Shown: positions 1 through 7,471, counted from the stretch's first letter. The stretch is DNA of 13,491 bases from an uncultured Rikenellaceae bacterium (GCA_937906485.1 CALCYB010000161.1:1-13491), one strand, 5' to 3'. The notes: generated by a model from the sequence alone, not told the origin. Numbers and translations are program-made.

Positions 1-2
1 AG

Positions 3-1508
3 GATTTTGAAGATATAGAGGCTCTTTTAGAGTGTGCTTCTATGGTGAGAGAACTGATAAGTGAAAAACTGTATGAACAGATAGCGTTGACCTATAATAC
101 CACGTTCCAGAATAAAATCAACTTCAAGGCCAGCGAGATTCATGACCCTGATTTCTGGTCCAAGATGAAGAACGGGATGACGCATAAATTCAGCATCGCC
201 CTGCCTTCGTTCTCGGTGTTGAAGTATTTGAATTTTTCGCCTTCGGTCAATTATGGGATGAACTGGTACTTCCAGGAAAATTACCGCCAGTACAACGAGG
301 AGACCAACCGTGTGGAAACGCTCTATACGGATGCGTTCAGTTCCTTTGGTATTTCGCAGGACTTTTCAGCCGGACTCTCCATGAGTACGCGGATATACGG
401 GATGTTCAACTTCAAACCCGGGCGCAAGGTGCAGGCCATCCGCCACATGATCACACCTTCGGTTTCCTTCAGTTATAAACCGGAAATGGGTACTCCTGGC
501 AACGGATACACCTCTTATTCTTACCTGGACCAGAAGGGCGAGTTGAAAACCGTCGAGTACAACAAGTATTCCGGTGGAGTGTACAATCCCCCGTCCAAAG
601 GGAAAACGGCCAGCCTTTCGTTTGAGATCGGAAACAACTTGGAAGCCAAGTTGGTGGATGAAAAGGATACGACGGGAGTGGGAACCAAGAAGATCAAGTT
701 GATTGACCAGTTGAGCTTGCGGTCCGGTTACAATTTCCTGGCAGACTCCCTGAAGATGCAGAACATCGGTTTGACAATGAATACCACCTTGTTCAATAAG
801 GTAAACGTGAGCGGGAACATGAATTTCGATCCCTATGCCATCAACGAACGGGGTCAACGGATTGATGAATTCAGCGTGATCAGAAACGGTTTCCGGCAAC
901 TGGTCCGCCTGACCCGTGCGAGTGCCTCTGTCTCCTACAACATTTCAGGTGAAGGCCGAATGTTGGGTAATGACGGATCAGACAGTCAGGGGACCGGTCC
1001 GGGTAATACCCCTCCCGGTGGCCGTGGAGGAAATAACCGTGGTGGCGGTGGGGGCCGTGGAGCCAGCGGCAATCAGCAGTATTATCGGGTCTATTATCAC
1101 CCTGTGACGGGAGAATACATTCCTGGGGGATGGCTCTATTATATGAATCCTAATGTACCTTGGTCGTTGAACATGTCCGCTTCGTATTCATTTGCCCGTT
1201 CCTATCAGTTTTCCAACGAACAGCTGATAGAGAAGAATACCCATACCATGACCATGAACCTTTCCGGACAGGTGCGCTTGACCAAGGACTTGAACATATC
1301 GGCCAATGCCAACTTTGATGTGATCAAGATGCGTCTGTCCACCTCTCAGTTGAGTGCCACTTATGATCTTCACTGTTTTCAGATTTCGTTCTCATGGGTA
1401 CCGACCGGACAGTGGAAGAGCTGGAGTTTCCGGATCAACGCCAAGGCCTCCGCTTTGGCAGACTTGTTGCAATACAAGAAAAATGCATCCTACCGAGATA
1501 ATTTTTAA
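3..1508 (+). CDS. lptD: LptD-like outer-membrane LPS assembly protein, C-terminal part (5' end outside window)
   Basis: The reading frame is open to the window edge, so only the C-terminal ~500 residues are present; Bacteroidota members of this family are usually around 850-950 residues. LptD is the outer-membrane beta-barrel that, with LptE, inserts lipopolysaccharide into the outer leaflet. What is visible is alternating polar/hydrophobic beta-strand sequence rich in Tyr, Asn, Ser and Phe, for example the strand SFSVLKYLNFSPSVNYG. Near the end is the segment LHCFQISFSWVPTGQWKSW, which resembles the conserved Bacteroidota LptD end, and the chain finishes in Phe, as outer-membrane barrels do. 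A Gly/Asn/Arg-rich stretch (about 965-1075) probably forms an extracellular or periplasmic loop. ridA follows after 21 bases. An internal ATG at 42 exists but is unlikely to be a real start. The first ~20 residues look helical and out of place (see findings). The family call is from sequence pattern, not a search. Confidence 0.85.
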   Translation, partial: DFEDIEALLECASMVRELISEKLYEQIALTYNTTFQNKINFKASEIHDPDFWSKMKNGMTHKFSIALPSFSVLKYLNFSPSVNYGMNWYFQENYRQYNEETNRVETLYTDAFSSFGISQDFSAGLSMSTRIYGMFNFKPGRKVQAIRHMITPSVSFSYKPEMGTPGNGYTSYSYLDQKGELKTVEYNKYSGGVYNPPSKGKTASLSFEIGNNLEAKLVDEKDTTGVGTKKIKLIDQLSLRSGYNFLADSLKMQNIGLTMNTTLFNKVNVSGNMNFDPYAINERGQRIDEFSVIRNGFRQLVRLTRASASVSYNISGEGRMLGNDGSDSQGTGPGNTPPGGRGGNNRGGGGGRGASGNQQYYRVYYHPVTGEYIPGGWLYYMNPNVPWSLNMSASYSFARSYQFSNEQLIEKNTHTMTMNLSGQVRLTKDLNISANANFDVIKMRLSTSQLSATYDLHCFQISFSWVPTGQWKSWSFRINAKASALADLLQYKKNASYRDNF

Positions 1509-1529
1509 CCCAATGATAAATTTATTGAT

Positions 1530-1910
1530 ATGAGTAAACGTGTAATTGCAAGTCCATTGGCTCCTGCAGCTGTTGGACCGTACAGCCAAGCCATCGAGGC
1601 CAATGGTACTTTGTATGTTTCCGGACAACTTCCGATTGATGCCCGTACCGGCGAATTTCCGGAAGGTGGTGTGCGTGAACAATTGGAACAAATTTTCCAA
1701 AACATCGGACACATTCTCCGTGAAGCGGGATATGATTTTTCCAATGTTGTAAAAACCACGGTCTATCTGACCGATATGAAAGACTTCGGTGTATTGAATG
1801 AAGTGTATTCAAAATACTACTGTGAGCCTTTCCCTGCACGCGTTGCCTATGCCGTGGCTGCTCTTCCGAAAGGAGCGTTGGCAGAAGCAGATGTAATTGC
1901 AGTAAAGTAA
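1530..1910 (+). CDS. ridA: RidA family reactive-intermediate (enamine/imine) deaminase
   Basis: A 126-residue protein of the YjgF/YER057c/UK114 family, the normal size for these trimeric cytosolic enzymes. RidA hydrolyses reactive 2-aminoacrylate and related enamines/imines released by PLP enzymes such as threonine/serine dehydratase, producing 2-oxoacids and ammonia and protecting PLP enzymes from damage. The signature residues are present: GPYSQA (residues 16-21, with the active-site Tyr18), the substrate carboxylate-binding Arg104 in FPARVAYAV, and Glu119 in ALAEADV, matching Tyr17, Arg105 and Glu120 of the E. coli protein. The ATG at 1530 gives the standard N-terminus. It lies 21 bases after lptD with no promoter motif in the gap, so it is probably co-transcribed with it. 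I see no intrinsic terminator before the rho promoter. Confidence 0.95.
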   Translation: MSKRVIASPLAPAAVGPYSQAIEANGTLYVSGQLPIDARTGEFPEGGVREQLEQIFQNIGHILREAGYDFSNVVKTTVYLTDMKDFGVLNEVYSKYYCEPFPARVAYAVAALPKGALAEADVIAVK

Positions 1911-1921
1911 AAACAAAAATA

Positions 1922-1952
1922 TTTGAACTTTTCAGAAAGTTCTGTACCTTTG
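1922..1952 (+). promoter_or_regulatory. Bacteroidota-type promoter of rho
   Basis: TTTG at 1922-1925, a 19-base spacer, then TACCTTTG at 1945-1952. This is an exact match to the TTTG-N19-TAnnTTTG (-33/-7) consensus used by the Bacteroides primary sigma factor. Transcription should begin around 1956-1960, giving rho a leader of about 65 bases. Confidence 0.8.
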
Positions 1953-1954
1953 TC

Positions 1955-1980
1955 GGAGAGAGGCGGATCCGCTTCTCTCC
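1955..1980 (+). promoter_or_regulatory. Hairpin at the predicted 5' end of the rho mRNA
   Basis: A 26-base nearly perfect palindrome: left arm GGAGAGAGGCGGA, right arm TCCGCTTCTCTCC, with a single G-T wobble in 13 pairs. It starts three bases after the -7 box, at the expected transcription start. No T-tract follows, so it is not a standard terminator for ridA. It could stabilise the rho transcript or take part in rho autoregulation; that is inference. Confidence 0.6.
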
Positions 1981-2022
1981 AATTTGAATTTCTATACTTT
2001 TCTATTTTTAACATTCACAGGA

Positions 2023-3882
2023 ATGTACGATATTATTCAATTAAACAGCAAGACACAAGAGGAATTGGTATTGATCGCCCGTGATCTGAACATCAAAAAA
2101 GCAGATTCCATGTCTCGTGAAGACTTGATTTATCAGATTTTGGATGAACAAGCTATCCAAGGAACCAACCGTCCTACCCCTCGACGCAGAAACCGCATCC
2201 AGCGGGACGGATCACCTGTCTCTGTCTTTTCGACAGGAGAAGTTGCCACGGCCAAACCCGAGCCTCTTTCGGAAAAATTACCGAGTGTGAAGAAAGAACA
2301 ACAAGCGACAACGGAGAAAACCGGTAATGAACAACCTGCCGCATTACCTGTTGATAAAAATAAAAAACGTCGTGGACGTCCGCCCAAGGTTCGTCAAGAG
2401 GAGAGCCAGCAGCTGACCGCTACTGAAAAGCTCCCGAAGACGTCCGTAGCTGAAGCAGCTCCCGCAGAAAATTCTCCTGTCTCGGCACAAGCTGAAAAAG
2501 CGTCAGCAGAACCGGCAAACCCTGCCCCCAAGAAACGTGGACGTCGCAAGAAATCTGAAATGCCCGATCAGCAGGCTCAAGCGCAGGCTCCGGCTGAGGA
2601 AGCAATTCCCGAAAAAGCAGAAACGGTCGATAGCGAGCCGCACAAAAAGCAGACTCAGAAAGAACTGACGGAGGCACAGAAAGAAAAGGCAGAGGCCCAT
2701 AAAGAAAAAGGGGTGGCTGCTGAAAAAGAATCTGCTGCAGAAAAATATAGCCGGATAGAATTTGATACTGTCATTGAAGCTTCCGGTGTGTTGGAAATCA
2801 TGCCTGACGGCTATGGCTTCCTGCGTTCATCCGACTACAACTACCTTAACTCCCCGGACGATATTTATGTTTCCCAAAACCAGATCAAGATGTATGCCCT
2901 CAAGACGGGAGACACGGTATTTGGGGAAATCCGCCCTCCGAAAGAAGGGGATAAATACTTCCCGCTGGTAAAAATCAAGACCATCAACGGTCGTTCACCG
3001 GAATTCATCCGGGACCGTATTCCGTTTGATTACTTGACGCCTCTTTTCCCGGAAGAAAAATTCAACATTACTTCCAATGGTCATAATAACCTGTCTACCC
3101 GTATCGTTGACCTGTTTACTCCGATTGGTAAAGGTCAGCGGGGTCTGATTGTGGCACAGCCCAAGACCGGTAAGACCATGTTGTTGAAAGCCATTGCCAA
3201 CGCGATTGCAGACAATCATCCGGAAGTCTATATGATTGTGTTGCTGATCGATGAACGTCCGGAAGAAGTGACGGATATGGCACGTTCAGTAAAAGCGGAA
3301 GTGGTGGCCTCCACCTTTGATGAACCGGCCGAAAAACACGTGAAAGTAGCGAGCATCGTCCTGGAGAAAGCCAAACGACTGGTGGAATGCGGTCATGATG
3401 TTGTGATTTTCCTGGATTCCATTACTCGTCTGGCGCGGGCCTTCAATACAGTTCAGCCGGCTTCCGGTAAAGTGCTTTCCGGTGGGGTGGATGCCAATGC
3501 CCTGCACAAGCCCAAACGTTTCTTCGGTGCGGCACGGAACATTGAAAACGGCGGCTCCTTGACCATTTTGGCTACCGCCCTGACTGAAACCGGATCAAAA
3601 ATGGACGAAGTGATCTTTGAAGAATTCAAAGGTACCGGTAACATGGAGTTGCAGTTGGATCGCAAATTGTCGAACAAACGCATTTTCCCGGCAGTAGATG
3701 TCACCTTGAGCAGTACTCGTCGGGATGATTTGCTGCTGGATAAGGATACGCTCAACCGTCTTTGGATTTTGCGGAATTACTTGGCCGACATGACTTGCGT
3801 AGAAGCCATGGACTTCCTGAAGGGACGCATGGACAAGACGCGGGACAACGAAGAGTTTCTGATTTCTATGAATGGGGAATAA
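2023..3882 (+). CDS. rho: Transcription termination factor Rho with long disordered insert
   Basis: Rho is the hexameric RNA-dependent ATPase/helicase that ends transcription. The 619-residue product is about 200 longer than E. coli Rho (419). Order of parts: Rho_N helical domain (about 1-45, MYDIIQLNSKTQEEL...); an Ala/Glu/Lys/Pro-rich low-complexity region (about 50-240) carrying RGRPPK at 117-122 and KKRGRRKK at 170-177; the OB-fold primary RNA-binding domain (about 245-325); and the RecA-type ATPase core with Walker A AQPKTGKT (378-385), Walker B VVIFLDS with Asp465, and the RNA-contacting Q/R-loop segments through LSSTRRDD. A disordered region in this place is known for Bacteroides Rho, where it has been reported to support phase separation and gut fitness. 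The ATG at 2023 is chosen because it gives the family N-terminus MYDIIQL; the in-frame TTG at 1984 adds 13 hydrophobic residues without support. The gene has its own promoter and hairpin leader. Confidence 0.97.
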   Translation: MYDIIQLNSKTQEELVLIARDLNIKKADSMSREDLIYQILDEQAIQGTNRPTPRRRNRIQRDGSPVSVFSTGEVATAKPEPLSEKLPSVKKEQQATTEKTGNEQPAALPVDKNKKRRGRPPKVRQEESQQLTATEKLPKTSVAEAAPAENSPVSAQAEKASAEPANPAPKKRGRRKKSEMPDQQAQAQAPAEEAIPEKAETVDSEPHKKQTQKELTEAQKEKAEAHKEKGVAAEKESAAEKYSRIEFDTVIEASGVLEIMPDGYGFLRSSDYNYLNSPDDIYVSQNQIKMYALKTGDTVFGEIRPPKEGDKYFPLVKIKTINGRSPEFIRDRIPFDYLTPLFPEEKFNITSNGHNNLSTRIVDLFTPIGKGQRGLIVAQPKTGKTMLLKAIANAIADNHPEVYMIVLLIDERPEEVTDMARSVKAEVVASTFDEPAEKHVKVASIVLEKAKRLVECGHDVVIFLDSITRLARAFNTVQPASGKVLSGGVDANALHKPKRFFGAARNIENGGSLTILATALTETGSKMDEVIFEEFKGTGNMELQLDRKLSNKRIFPAVDVTLSSTRRDDLLLDKDTLNRLWILRNYLADMTCVEAMDFLKGRMDKTRDNEEFLISMNGE

Positions 3883-3908
3883 TCCTATAGGCTAAAAGCC
3901 CATAGGAT
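3882..3908. terminator. Shared hairpin at convergent ends of rho and the transporter gene
   Basis: Left arm ATCCTATAGGC and right arm GCCCATAGGAT pair over 10 of 11 positions (one A-C mismatch) around the loop TAAAA. It begins on the last base of the rho stop codon and contains the stop codon (3885-3887) and last five codons of the minus-strand gene. There is no clear T-tract on either side, so it may act as a bidirectional 3'-end-forming or RNA-stabilising hairpin rather than a canonical intrinsic terminator. Confidence 0.6.
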
Positions 3909-5102
3909 GATCCCTATCAATAAAGCTATACCGACATTGATGATTTTGGCCCGAAGGAAACTACGTTTGCTTTGGGCCAAAAGCGGTAATGTAGTATGCC
4001 CGTCTTGCGCAATGGAACTGGTCAGCAGTACCGACATAGGGGCGAGTCCGCTGGCATAGAGGGTGATGAAAATCATGTGCGGGCCCGATTCCGGGATGAT
4101 ACCGATCAGAGCCGCCAACACAATCATCAGCAGGGTATTGTCCTGGATCCAATGGGCAATATCAACATGTTGGAGCCCGAGATGAATGAGGGCCAACGCG
4201 CCGAATGTCCATAGGAAGATGGGCAGAAAATGTTTGCGGCCCACGTGATTCCAGATGTGTTCCTGTACGAAATGTTCGCTGGCCGTCATGGTCAGGAGCA
4301 GTACCCCCAATGACAGTACCGCAAAGGCGATGTTGAGCCAACGCTCACTGAAGATGTCCAATTCGTGAGCATGCAGGTCCGCTTCTGCCGGATGATGGTG
4401 ATGCTCATGCTGATGATAGTGGTGATGCTCATGCTGATTATGGTGGTGATGATCATGAGGATCTTCGCAGAGGTGAGTGGCCTCGTGAGCTGTTTCAGAG
4501 AGGGGAACCGTGACGTGGCTGCTGTGGTCGTGTTCCAGCAGGCCTGCAAACATGGCAATGATGAAGGCAGAGATTCCGCAGAGGGTAATGACTTTCTTGA
4601 GGCTGGCATGGCGGAGTTTGCGGTAAGAGTCCCATTTCCACAGAGAGAACAAGGTCTTTTGCTCGTGATCGTGCTGGTGAATCTCAAACGGTTGGTCACA
4701 GCCGACAATGGGCAGTGGTTTTTTGAACAATCTGTCCACGACGAGTCCTGACAGGACACCGATGACCAGCAGCAGCAGGAAGAGCAGCAGAGCCTGCTCA
4801 GGTATCATGGCCAGCATGACGAAGGCTTCGTCTCCGGAAGAGCAGATCATCATTGCGATCAGGGCACCAAACGAAAGAAGACGGTGTGCGTAGAGAGAAA
4901 CCGCGGCAAATCCGCCGATACATCCGGGTATCAGGCCCAGCAAGGCCCCCAAAAGAACCTGCTTGGGCTTGGAGCCTTCCAGCCTGGAAAACCATCGGCC
5001 TCCTGATCCGACATTGATGTATTCTATGCCCATCATCATGATGACAACCAGGCAGGTGATCAGGATGCTGTTCCTGAGTACATCAGTAAGAAGATGCCAC
5101 AT
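3885..5102 (-). CDS. Polytopic membrane transporter with His-rich loop (putative Mn/metal or ArsP_2-like efflux family)
   Basis: A 405-residue inner-membrane protein with roughly nine or ten hydrophobic segments. Two halves are related: residues 49-100 (LLGALLGLIPG ... LYAHRLLSFGAL ... SSGDEA) and 328-379 (LAALIGIIPESG ... LYASGLAPMSVL ... AQDGHT) align without large gaps, which points to an internally duplicated transporter fold. Between the halves lies a soluble His-rich loop (about 191-247) in which 15 of the 22 residues 216-237 are His, including a tandem 8-residue repeat. The pattern fits proteins annotated as putative manganese transporter or arsenic efflux protein (ArsP_2 family); I recall this from family knowledge and could not search it. 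A role in divalent metal (Mn, Zn, Ni or Co) export is inferred from the His loop. The substrate is unknown. The gene starts 12 bases after meaB ends and is almost certainly co-transcribed with it. Confidence 0.75.
   Translation of the reverse strand: MWHLLTDVLRNSILITCLVVIMMMGIEYINVGSGGRWFSRLEGSKPKQVLLGALLGLIPGCIGGFAAVSLYAHRLLSFGALIAMMICSSGDEAFVMLAMIPEQALLLFLLLLVIGVLSGLVVDRLFKKPLPIVGCDQPFEIHQHDHEQKTLFSLWKWDSYRKLRHASLKKVITLCGISAFIIAMFAGLLEHDHSSHVTVPLSETAHEATHLCEDPHDHHHHNQHEHHHYHQHEHHHHPAEADLHAHELDIFSERWLNIAFAVLSLGVLLLTMTASEHFVQEHIWNHVGRKHFLPIFLWTFGALALIHLGLQHVDIAHWIQDNTLLMIVLAALIGIIPESGPHMIFITLYASGLAPMSVLLTSSIAQDGHTTLPLLAQSKRSFLRAKIINVGIALLIGIILWAFSL
4397..4438 (-). repeat. Tandem 24-bp repeat encoding the His-rich loop
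   Basis: The 18-base unit GGTGATGCTCATGCTGAT occurs at 4397-4414 and again at 4421-4438, a period of exactly 24 bases. On the coding strand this gives two copies of an eight-residue unit, NQHEHHHY then HQHEHHHH (residues 222-237). Because the period is a multiple of three, copy number can change without shifting the frame. Confidence 0.9.
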
Positions 5103-5114
5103 AGGGTAAGTGTG

Positions 5115-6233
5115 TTATTGTTTTCTTTTGTACAAGTCCAGCAATTCTCCTGCGGCAGTGAAGGATTCCAGGTTGCCTTGAAGCACCTGATCTTCGTAGT
5201 CGGGGAGGAGTTTCTCAATGGCCTCGTTTTCGTAGAACATTTCTTTGAGTGATTCGTTGATGCTTTCGTACATCCAGAAGCGTGCCTGTTCGCGACGCTT
5301 TTTCTCGTAATAGCCATTGCCTTGTACCAGGTCAAAGTATTCTTTGATTTTTGCCCAGATTTCGTTCAAACCGATTTTGGTGACGGCAGAGGAAACCATG
5401 GCAGTCGGAACCCAGGTGGATTCGGTCGGCGGGAAGAGGTGGAGTGCATTGGCATAGAGGGCGCGGGCCATGTTGGCTTTGTCGACATTGGTGCCGTCCG
5501 CTTTGGTAATGGCAATCAGGTCGGACATTTCCATGATCCCGCGTTTGATGCCTTGCAGGTCATCTCCGGCGCCGGAGAGCATCAGCAGCAGGAAGAAGTC
5601 GCTCATGGAGTGAACGGCTGTTTCGGACTGGCCGACTCCGACGGTTTCTATAAAAATGACGTCAAAGCCGGCGGCTTCGCAGAGCAATACGCTTTCACGG
5701 GTTTTTCGGGCTACCCCACCCAGGGATCCGGCACTGGGGCTGGGGCGGATGAAGACGTCCGGATTGTTGGTCAGGGTTTCCATCCGGGTCTTATCACCCA
5801 AGATACTGCCTTTGCTCTTTTCTGAACTTGGGTCAATGGCCAGTACTGCCAATTTGTGCCCGTCTTGGGTGACGATGCCCCCAAATGATTCGATGAAGGT
5901 ACTTTTGCCTGCACCCGGCACCCCGGTGATTCCGATACGGATCGTGCGGGCATTATGGGAGAGGGCTTGGCATTGCTGGATGATCTTGCGGGCCAGTTCC
6001 CGGTGTTCCGGCAGGGAACTTTCCACGAGGGTAATGGCTTGGCTGAGAATGGTCCGGTTGCCGGAAGTAATACCTTGCATGTATTCTTCTACCGATAGAG
6101 GTGCCGGCTTCTTTTTGAAAAAACGTTTCAGATAAGGGTTCACAACCGGGGGTTGTTCCACTCCATCATTGACGACAAGGGCTGTGTCCTTGTTGTCGTA
6201 TTCATCGAAAAAATCACCTTGGTGTTGCATCAT
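5115..6233 (-). CDS. meaB: MeaB/ArgK family G3E GTPase, chaperone of methylmalonyl-CoA mutase
   Basis: A 372-residue P-loop GTPase of the MeaB (formerly LAO/AO transport ATPase, ArgK) family, slightly longer than the usual 320-350. In known members the protein binds B12-dependent methylmalonyl-CoA mutase, gates adenosylcobalamin loading and protects the holoenzyme. Visible motifs: Walker A GVPGAGKST (104-112), the family segment AIDPSSEKSKGSILGDKTRM (132-151), the G3-region ETVGVGQSE (196-204), and TKAD (243-246) as the NKxD-type guanine specificity motif. The first ~45 residues are acidic and poorly conserved in appearance. Two adjacent ATGs make the start ambiguous by one codon. No mutase subunit gene is in the window. 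The gap to the upstream DUF1573 gene is 50 bases with no promoter match, and the downstream gap is 12 bases, so this is probably the middle gene of an operon. Confidence 0.93.
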   Translation of the reverse strand: MMQHQGDFFDEYDNKDTALVVNDGVEQPPVVNPYLKRFFKKKPAPLSVEEYMQGITSGNRTILSQAITLVESSLPEHRELARKIIQQCQALSHNARTIRIGITGVPGAGKSTFIESFGGIVTQDGHKLAVLAIDPSSEKSKGSILGDKTRMETLTNNPDVFIRPSPSAGSLGGVARKTRESVLLCEAAGFDVIFIETVGVGQSETAVHSMSDFFLLLMLSGAGDDLQGIKRGIMEMSDLIAITKADGTNVDKANMARALYANALHLFPPTESTWVPTAMVSSAVTKIGLNEIWAKIKEYFDLVQGNGYYEKKRREQARFWMYESINESLKEMFYENEAIEKLLPDYEDQVLQGNLESFTAAGELLDLYKRKQ

Positions 6234-6283
6234 GTCTTGCTTTATCGATTTTTACTTGTTTTGTAAACGGGTTGTTGTCGGTC

Positions 6284-7426
6284 TCATTCAATGATTCCGG
6301 TGATGAAAAGGGAGGACAAGGGCCGGACGGGGGAGTTGGTGATGACCGTCAGGATGTAAAGGGCTTCCTCTTCGTCTTTTTGCTGTGCCAGAGCTTCTGG
6401 CGTGACCCGGACGCGGATGGTGCCGCTTTCTCCAGGGGCTATTTGTTTCGGATACTCCATTTCCAGTCCCGGTGCGCTAGCATCGATCTTGTAGATGGTC
6501 AGCGGAGCTTTTCCGGCATTTTTGCACGTGTATGAGAGGGTAATGGTCTCTGTAGACCTGATCCGCTCAAACGTGGCGGTTGAGTTTTGGAATTGGGGCA
6601 ATGAACCGTTTTTACGCTGATCTTTGGTGTATTCGGAAAAGTTCTCTTTGATCAGGGCGTTGATCCCGATCGGGGAATTTTGTGTTTGTCCATTGAGCAG
6701 GACGTTGGCGGTAAAGGTATTCTTTCCCCAAAGTTTCCCGTTGGTTTTTCCGGTATTGATGGTGTAGCGCAGCTGGGCTTTTCCTTTGGCCGGGATGGTC
6801 GGCGGATCGACCTCCAGGGTCAGTCCCGGGGTCAGGTCTGCAAACGAGACCTGTAGGGGGCGGTTGGAGAGATTGGCGATTTCTACCGTTTCACTGCGGC
6901 CTGCCCCTTGTTCAATCTGGCCCGCTTCCAGCGGCAACTCCCGGAATCCCAGGGAGCCTATCCGGATGGGAAACAAATCTTCCAGGCTGCGGGGTTTGTC
7001 CAATACATTGCCCCGGATCCGTAGCATGACCGGTTTGTTGATGTTGGAAACATAGACGGTCAGCGACTTGTCAAAAGGATAGGGGCCCAGGTCGTTGTTG
7101 AAGGTTACGGTAATCTGGCCTTCTTTACCGGGCAGGATGGGTTGTCTGGGCCACTGCGGGTCGGTACAACCGCAAGAGGTGATGATGTCGTGGATGACGA
7201 TCGGGTCTTTGCTGATGTTCTTGAAGGTGAAACTGCAGGTCTGTTTGCCTGCGGTGATCAGGAAATCTCCAAAATCATGGACGGTCTTGTCGAATTCGAT
7301 GACTCCAGAAAAGGAGTTTTGTCCAAAGCCGGGTTGCTGTCCCAGTAAAAGGCTTACTAAGATGCAGAAAATCAATAGACCTGACTTCTTGGATACGGGA
7401 GAAAATGTCTTCATGTCGCTTTTCAT
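6284..7426 (-). CDS. Secreted DUF1573 protein with repeated Ig-like domains
   Basis: A 380-residue exported protein. The N-terminus has Lys residues, a hydrophobic stretch GLLIFCILVSLLLG and a likely cleavage near GFGQ (residue 36), so it should be periplasmic or exported. The DUF1573 domain occupies about 43-141 and shows its hallmark motifs: HDFGDF, FTFKNISKDPIVI, SCGCT (84-88), the PILPGKEGQITVTF stretch, and a closing V-x-I/L-R-G. At least two further Ig/ASH-like modules follow, around 180-230 and 295-380, recognisable by N-x-G/N-x-x-PL and later PGESGTIRVRV. Function is unknown for the family; the two Cys of SCGCT could form a disulfide. Start: ATG at 7426, but a second in-frame ATG four codons later (7414) also leaves an intact signal peptide. 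It heads the minus-strand run to meaB and the transporter. Confidence 0.85.
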   Translation of the reverse strand: MKSDMKTFSPVSKKSGLLIFCILVSLLLGQQPGFGQNSFSGVIEFDKTVHDFGDFLITAGKQTCSFTFKNISKDPIVIHDIITSCGCTDPQWPRQPILPGKEGQITVTFNNDLGPYPFDKSLTVYVSNINKPVMLRIRGNVLDKPRSLEDLFPIRIGSLGFRELPLEAGQIEQGAGRSETVEIANLSNRPLQVSFADLTPGLTLEVDPPTIPAKGKAQLRYTINTGKTNGKLWGKNTFTANVLLNGQTQNSPIGINALIKENFSEYTKDQRKNGSLPQFQNSTATFERIRSTETITLSYTCKNAGKAPLTIYKIDASAPGLEMEYPKQIAPGESGTIRVRVTPEALAQQKDEEEALYILTVITNSPVRPLSSLFITGIIE

Positions 7427-7442
7427 CGATTTCTTTTAGCAG

Positions 7443-7450
7443 CAAATTTA
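7443..7450 (-). promoter_or_regulatory. Possible -7 box for the DUF1573 gene
   Basis: On the minus strand TAAATTTG fits TAnnTTTG and lies 17 bases before the first ATG, which would give a very short leader (longer if the ATG at 7414 is used). I cannot see a good -33 TTTG at the right distance, so this is tentative. Confidence 0.35.
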
Positions 7451-7471
7451 GCAAAAATGATGCGCATATTG

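Noticed and set aside
366..899. 177-codon open frame antisense to lptD
   Set aside because: It is opposite clear beta-barrel coding sequence, shows no recognisable motif and has no promoter; best explained as a codon-usage shadow.
1984..2022. Upstream TTG start for rho adding 13 residues
   Set aside because: The extra residues are hydrophobic and absent from the family N-terminus MYDIIQL; the ATG at 2023 fits.
4390..4460. Possible CRISPR-like or regulatory repeat array
   Set aside because: Only two copies with a 24-base period, and they encode an in-frame His-rich peptide; a coding repeat explains them.
4365..4751. 128-codon plus-strand frame opposite the transporter
   Set aside because: The Met/Leu-rich start is simply the complement of His codons (CAT/CAC read as ATG/GTG) in the His-rich loop.
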